Positions 59,641 to 64,000 of a DNA stretch of 64,000 bases are shown piece after piece. This DNA is from Arthrobacter sp. AZCC_0090. Its GTDB lineage: Bacteria > Actinomycetota > Actinomycetes > Actinomycetales > Micrococcaceae. The translations under genes were made by a program, and so were the position numbers. Under the pieces are notes generated by a model. It searched no databases. It was given only the letters and a program-made list of their open reading frames with translations, and was not told the origin of the DNA. The first letter of the stretch is position 1, and every line of letters starts with the position of its first letter. Where the stretch lies: assembly GCF_014207375.1 (NCBI RefSeq), contig NZ_JACHEE010000005.1, forward strand, positions 248,001 to 312,000, written 5' to 3'.

Positions 59641-60645
59641 ATGAGTACTACCGCCGAAAAACCGGCTGCACCGGACAGCGAGCCCGGCGCTGCCGGGCGA
59701 ACCACGGCCGGCAAGGGCCACTCTGGCGCCGGGAGACGGCCGGGCAAGGCAGGCAAAGTCCGCCGCCTCACGCGGCGTGACAAGTTCGTCCTCGCAATCA
59801 TGGTGGGTTTGCCTACCCTGATCCAGCTGCTGCTGGTCTGGCTGCCCACGCTCTTTTCCATCGCGCTGAGCTTCACCCGTTGGAACGGCTTGGACCTCAA
59901 GGACATCAAGCCCGCCGGAACGGACAACTACCGCTTCGTGGTCCAGGACTATCCCCCATTCTGGCCCGCCATGCAGCACAACATTCTGTGGCTGGTCTTC
60001 CTGGCCCTGATCGCAACACCTCTCGGACTGCTGCTGGCTGTGCTCCTGGACCAGAAAATCCGTGGCAGCAAGATCTACCAAAGCATCTTCTTCACACCCG
60101 TCATGCTGTCCCTGGCCCTCATCGGCGTGATCTGGCAACTGTTCTATAACCGCGACAGCGGCTTGCTCAACTACCTCCTCGGCACGGCCGGCACTCCGCG
60201 GGCCGTCGACTGGTTCGGAGACTCCAACGTCAATATCTGGGCAGCCATGGTCGCAGCTACCTGGCGTCATGCCGGGTACGTCATGCTCCTGTACTTGGCC
60301 GGGCTCAAGGGTGTGGACCCGTCCCTGCGGGAGGCCGCGTCGATTGACGGCGCCAACGCCGTGCAGACGTTCTTCCGCGTCGTTTTCCCGGCCATGCGCC
60401 CGGTCAACATCGTGATCGTGGTGATCACCATCATCGAGTCGCTGCGTGCCTTTGACATTGTGTACATCATCAATCGAGGAACCAACGGCCTTGAACTGAT
60501 CAGCGCCCTCGTAATCCAGAACCTCGTCGGTGAAGGCCAAGTAATCGGCGTCGGCTCCGCCCTCGCGGTCATCCTCCTGGTCATTTCGCTGATTCCCATC
60601 GTCTTCTACCTCATCCGCACCTTCGGCAAGGAGAGCAAGGCATGA
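59641..60645 (+). CDS. Sugar ABC transporter permease (CUT1 MalF-like)
   Basis: 334 residues. After a 40-residue basic tail come six helices. The EAA-loop near the C-terminal half reads SLREAASIDGANAVQTFFRV, which contacts the ATPase. AAGGAA precedes the ATG at 59641. The operon has no ATPase gene, so a shared MsiK-type protein is presumably used. Confidence 0.93.
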   Translation: MSTTAEKPAAPDSEPGAAGRTTAGKGHSGAGRRPGKAGKVRRLTRRDKFVLAIMVGLPTLIQLLLVWLPTLFSIALSFTRWNGLDLKDIKPAGTDNYRFVVQDYPPFWPAMQHNILWLVFLALIATPLGLLLAVLLDQKIRGSKIYQSIFFTPVMLSLALIGVIWQLFYNRDSGLLNYLLGTAGTPRAVDWFGDSNVNIWAAMVAATWRHAGYVMLLYLAGLKGVDPSLREAASIDGANAVQTFFRVVFPAMRPVNIVIVVITIIESLRAFDIVYIINRGTNGLELISALVIQNLVGEGQVIGVGSALAVILLVISLIPIVFYLIRTFGKESKA

Positions 60646-61553
60646 GCACCCTCGCCAACCCCATCCCCAGCACAGCAGGAGCCGCGGCCGTGTCGCGGAA
60701 CTCCGGCAAGCGCCACTACGGAACCCACATCTTCCTGACCGTCATGGCAGTGATGTGGCTGATTCCGCTCGGCTGGTCCCTGTACACCGCCTTGCGCCCC
60801 AAAGCCGACACGGACAAGTACGGCTACTTCAGTTTTGGTGGCAGCTTCAGCTTCGACAACTTCATCCAAGCTTGGACCCAAGGCGGATTCTCGAAGTATC
60901 TCTTGAACTCCGTGCTCATCACTGTCCCGGCGGTGCTCCTGACCTTGTTCTTTGCCTCGATGATGGCGTTCGCCGTCTCCAGGGTGAACTGGAAATTCAA
61001 CATCACGCTGCTGATCATGTTCACCGCGGGCAACCTCCTGCCACCGCAGGTCCTCGCAGCCCCGTTGTTCGAAATGTTCAAGCATCTCTCGCTCCCGTAC
61101 TCTTTCAGCGATTCCGGCAACCTGCTCAATACCTACATTTCCGTGATCGCCGTGGACACGGCCTTCCAGATCGGTTTCTGCACCTTCGTGCTTTCCAACT
61201 ACATGAAGGCACTCTCGTCCGACCTCACGGAGGCCGCGTTGGTGGACGGGGCCGGAATCTGGCGGCAGTACTGGAACATCATCCTTCCGCTGTGCCGGCC
61301 CGCCCTCGCAGCGCTTGGCACCCTGGAAGTCATCTTCATCTACAACGATTTCTTCTGGCCGTTGCTCTTCATCCAAAGTGGAGACCGCTTGCCCATCACC
61401 ACCGCCATCAACAACCTCCAGGGCCAGTTCCTCAGCAATTACAACCTGATTGCCGCGGGCGCCATGATCACCCTGATACCCACCCTGATCATCTACCTCG
61501 CGCTGCAGCGGCAATTCGTAGCCGGCCTGACGCTCGGTTCCAGCAAAGGATAA
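60642..61553 (+). CDS. Sugar ABC transporter permease (CUT1 MalG-like)
   Basis: 303 residues and six helices. The EAA motif is LTEAALVDGAGIWRQYWNIILP, of which the core EAALVDGAG is the ATPase contact. The ATG overlaps the stop of the first permease as ATGA. The pair forms the channel for the binding protein encoded at 58201. Confidence 0.93.
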   Translation: MSTLANPIPSTAGAAAVSRNSGKRHYGTHIFLTVMAVMWLIPLGWSLYTALRPKADTDKYGYFSFGGSFSFDNFIQAWTQGGFSKYLLNSVLITVPAVLLTLFFASMMAFAVSRVNWKFNITLLIMFTAGNLLPPQVLAAPLFEMFKHLSLPYSFSDSGNLLNTYISVIAVDTAFQIGFCTFVLSNYMKALSSDLTEAALVDGAGIWRQYWNIILPLCRPALAALGTLEVIFIYNDFFWPLLFIQSGDRLPITTAINNLQGQFLSNYNLIAAGAMITLIPTLIIYLALQRQFVAGLTLGSSKG

Positions 61554-61559
61554 AAACGC

Positions 61560-63653
61560 ATGGCCATGGATTACATCGTCGACAAGCTGGGCGGCCGGAT
61601 CGCCTTCGGCGGGGACTACAACCCCGAACAATGGCCCGAAGAGGTCTGGAAACACGACGTCGCGCTCATGAAGGAAGCCGGCGTGAACCTGGTGAGCGTC
61701 GGGATCTTCAGCTGGGCACTACTGGAGCCGGAGGAAGGCCGTTACGAGTTCGGCTGGCTGGACAGGGTCCTTGAGCTCCTTCGCGCCAACGGCATCTGCG
61801 TTGACCTCGCCAATGCGAGCGCCTCTCCCCCGCCGTGGTTCAGCCGCAAGTACCCCGATTCGCTCCCGGTGGATGCCGACGGCGTGCGGCAAAGCTACGG
61901 TTCTCGCCAGGCCTTCGCTGCGTGCTCCCCGGACTATCGCCGGGCGGCAGCAGCCCTGACGACGGCGATCGTGCAGCGCTACGCCGGGCACCCCGCCGTC
62001 GTGATGTGGCATGTCCACAACGAGTACGGCTGCCACAACCAACCGGACTTCGGTCCGCATGCGGAGCGTGGCTTCCAGAAGTGGCTCCAAGACAGGTACG
62101 GGAACCTCGAGGCGCTCAACGAGGCGTGGGGTACGGCGTTCTGGTCACAGCACTACTACGACTGGGCCGAGATCCTCCCGCCGCGCCGCTCGGGAACCTG
62201 GGTGAACCCCACCCAGCAACTGGACTTCGCAAGATTCTCTTCGGATGCGCTCCTTGAGTGCTTCAAGGCCGAGGCGGACATCATCCGGGCGCATTCCAAG
62301 CACCCCGTGACCACTAATTTCATGGGCTTCAACATGGGTTTGAGCGCTCCAGTGGACTATTGGCGCTGGTCCGGACACATGGACGTTGTGTCCAATGACC
62401 ACTATCTGATTGCCGCCGACGAGCGGAACTTCCAGGACCTGGCCATGACGGCGGACCTCACCCGCGGGTGGGCGCAAGGCAAGCCGTGGCTGTTGATGGA
62501 ACACTCCACGTCAGCGGTCAACTGGCAGCCCCGCAACATTGCCAAGGCGCCGGGTGAAATGCTCCGCAACTCCCTGCAGCATGTGGCCCGCGGAACCGAC
62601 GGCGTGCTGTTCTTCCAGTGGCGGGCGTCCCGAGCCGGCGCCGAGAAATACCACTCCGGGCTGGTCCCCCACGCTGGCCGCGACAGCAAGGTGTGGCGCG
62701 AAGTGGTGGAGCTGGGCCGGGCTCTCGAGAGCATTTCGGAGGTGGCCGGCTCCACGGTCCAGGCCGAGGCCTGCATCATCCACGACACCGACGCCCGCTG
62801 GGGCACCGAACTGGACTCGCACCCCAGCGAGGATGCCCGGAACCTCCCCGAAACGCGGCGCTGGCACGATGCCCTCTACCGCGCCGGCGTCACCACGGAC
62901 ATCAGGCAAAGCACCGATGACCTTTCCGGCTACAAGCTGGTGATCGCGCCCATGCTGTATCTCGTCACCAATGAGGGCGCCGCGAAGCTCCACGAGTACG
63001 TCGAATCCGGTGGAACCCTGGTGATCACCTATTTCTCCGGAATCGTTGACCAGAACGACCACATCCGGATGGACCCGGTCAACGGCGGCGGCTACCCAGG
63101 AGCGTTCTCCGAACTGCTGGGCGTGAGCATGGAGGAATTCTTCCCCTTGCGTTCCGGAGACACGGTGGGCTTGAGCCAGTTCGGCTCCGGGACGCTGTGG
63201 AGCGAGCTCGGGAAGGCGACCGGCGCTGAGGTTCTCGCCACGTTCGACGGCGGCCCGCTCGACGGCGGCACAGCGCTCGACGGCACGGCGATAGGCAGCC
63301 GGGGCGCGTCCGGCGTCGGTGGCTCTCCCGCGGTGACCCGCCGGGCGGGATCGACCGGACGCGGCGCCGCGTACTACGTCGCCACGAGTCTGGGCCGCGC
63401 AGGGCTGGCCGAATTGGTCCAGCTGCTTTGCTCAGACGCGGGGGTGGAGCCGGTCCTGGGCGTTCAGCCGCCGGAGGACGTGGAAATCGTCCGCAGGAGC
63501 AACGGCAGCAAGGACTGGACTTTCGTCATCAACCACAGCGCCCAGGACGTGGACGTGCCGCTCGACGGCGTCGAGCTCCTGAGCGGAACCCCCACCGGAG
63601 GTACGCTAAACCTTACTGCCGGGGGCGTCGCGGTCGTCGCAGCTCCCGCCTAA
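61560..63653 (+). CDS. Beta-galactosidase, glycoside hydrolase family 42
   Basis: 697 residues. The N-terminal TIM barrel (GGDYNPEQWPEEVWKHDVAL) carries the acid/base Glu in WHVHNEYGCHN and the nucleophile Glu in PWLLMEHSTSAVNWQPRN. A trimerisation domain and a C-terminal beta domain follow. It should split beta-galactosides brought in by the ABC transporter, probably in the cytoplasm because no signal peptide is seen. It starts 6 bp after the permease stop. Confidence 0.95.
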   Translation: MAMDYIVDKLGGRIAFGGDYNPEQWPEEVWKHDVALMKEAGVNLVSVGIFSWALLEPEEGRYEFGWLDRVLELLRANGICVDLANASASPPPWFSRKYPDSLPVDADGVRQSYGSRQAFAACSPDYRRAAAALTTAIVQRYAGHPAVVMWHVHNEYGCHNQPDFGPHAERGFQKWLQDRYGNLEALNEAWGTAFWSQHYYDWAEILPPRRSGTWVNPTQQLDFARFSSDALLECFKAEADIIRAHSKHPVTTNFMGFNMGLSAPVDYWRWSGHMDVVSNDHYLIAADERNFQDLAMTADLTRGWAQGKPWLLMEHSTSAVNWQPRNIAKAPGEMLRNSLQHVARGTDGVLFFQWRASRAGAEKYHSGLVPHAGRDSKVWREVVELGRALESISEVAGSTVQAEACIIHDTDARWGTELDSHPSEDARNLPETRRWHDALYRAGVTTDIRQSTDDLSGYKLVIAPMLYLVTNEGAAKLHEYVESGGTLVITYFSGIVDQNDHIRMDPVNGGGYPGAFSELLGVSMEEFFPLRSGDTVGLSQFGSGTLWSELGKATGAEVLATFDGGPLDGGTALDGTAIGSRGASGVGGSPAVTRRAGSTGRGAAYYVATSLGRAGLAELVQLLCSDAGVEPVLGVQPPEDVEIVRRSNGSKDWTFVINHSAQDVDVPLDGVELLSGTPTGGTLNLTAGGVAVVAAPA

Positions 63654-63682
63654 CCCACCGCCAACCCTCCAGAAAGGCTCCG

Positions 63683-64000
63683 ATGCTTCAGGCAGCGCGC
63701 CACACCGCCATAGTCGACGCCGTCCAGCGCGAACGGGTTGTCCGAGTCTCGGATCTCGCGCAACAGCTGGGCGTCTCCGCCATGACCGTTCGGCGCGATA
63801 TCGAGTCGCTTGAGGAATCAGGACTTGTGGAGCGCATCCATGGCGGGGCCAAGATACCCGGCGACGCCCGGACCCACGAGCCCGGCTTCGAGCTGAAGTC
63901 CACGCAGCTGATCGAGGAAAAGCATGCGATCGCCGTCGAGGCCGCCACCCTGGTCCACGAAGGCATGGCTGTTGGCCTGAGCGCCGGAACCACCACCTAC
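63683..64000 (+). CDS. DeoR family transcriptional regulator (3' end outside window)
   Basis: The first 106 residues are present and the frame is open to the window end. The winged helix is VSDLAQQLGVSAMTVRRDIE with SLEESGLVERIHGGA, the DeoR signature. The start of the sugar-sensing domain (HEGMAVGLSAGTTT) is visible. AAAGG precedes the ATG, 29 bp after the beta-galactosidase stop, so it is likely the last gene known of the operon and its local regulator. Confidence 0.92.
   Translation, partial: MLQAARHTAIVDAVQRERVVRVSDLAQQLGVSAMTVRRDIESLEESGLVERIHGGAKIPGDARTHEPGFELKSTQLIEEKHAIAVEAATLVHEGMAVGLSAGTTTY

Overview
The window is a continuous stretch of high-GC actinobacterial chromosome, most likely from an Arthrobacter-type member of the Micrococcaceae. 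The genus is an inference from protein character and gene content. Supporting points are actinobacterial-only genes (the 32-residue ribosomal protein bS22, DUF4229, DUF4244, the ssd-tad cluster), system II cytochrome c biogenesis, menaquinone genes, many GTG starts and frequent 4-bp stop/start overlaps. Almost everything looks like core genome. I see no phage, IS transposase, CRISPR array, rRNA or tRNA.

Layout. 1-3170: end of a dienelactone hydrolase gene, an amino acid permease and a CPBP protease. 3300-6800: menB-menE-menA for menaquinone. 6900-7700: two small membrane proteins. 7830-12700 (minus): histidine phosphatase-ResA-CcdA-ResB-CcsB, the cytochrome c assembly operon. 12900-15400: YceI and two related membrane proteins with P/Q-rich tails. 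15460-18330: Rex, a glutaredoxin, a SerB-like HAD phosphatase, bS22 and an excisionase-type HTH protein. 18490-19800 (minus): a DAHP synthase behind a leader peptide rich in aromatic residues. 19950-25310: a LacI regulator, a GntR regulator divergent from lactate dehydrogenase with two clear operators, glutamate dehydrogenase and an ArsR-type regulator. 25580-33270: a membrane protein, AcuC, a TrkH/TrkA potassium uptake pair, ProC, a TIM-barrel protein, Ppx/GppA and an SseB-like protein. 33490-41540: topoisomerase I, a winged-helix regulator, a methyltransferase, two related lipoproteins, TrhO and a GNAT protein. 41650-49560: an MrfA-type helicase and the Tad/Flp pilus operon. 49760-55540: a family A polymerase, CHAD, YegP, Nudix, Nth and a membrane protein. 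55970-58000: acetyl-CoA synthetase. 58200-64000: a CUT1 sugar ABC transporter, a GH42 beta-galactosidase and a DeoR regulator cut off by the window end.

Gene order matches two separate blocks that I recall from Mycobacterium tuberculosis. The left half resembles Rv0496-Rv0548c (ppx, TIM barrel, proC, Rv0500A, bS22, serB1, glutaredoxin, Rv0525-Rv0529, menA/E/B). The right half resembles Rv3646c-Rv3674c (topA, Rv3649 helicase, Rv3654c-Rv3660c, acs, Nudix, nth). The join lies near 33.3 kb.

The most interesting signals are regulatory or repetitive. They are: a putative ribosome-mediated attenuator in front of the DAHP synthase; a recurrent TANNNT-N6/7-start pattern pointing to many leaderless mRNAs; two copies of a 66-bp palindromic element; a 28-bp perfect inverted repeat between trkA and proC; a shared intergenic repeat family with the core GTGAGCGAGCGT; an 18-residue tandem repeat at the N terminus of the TadG-like protein; and a CGGG microsatellite upstream of proC.
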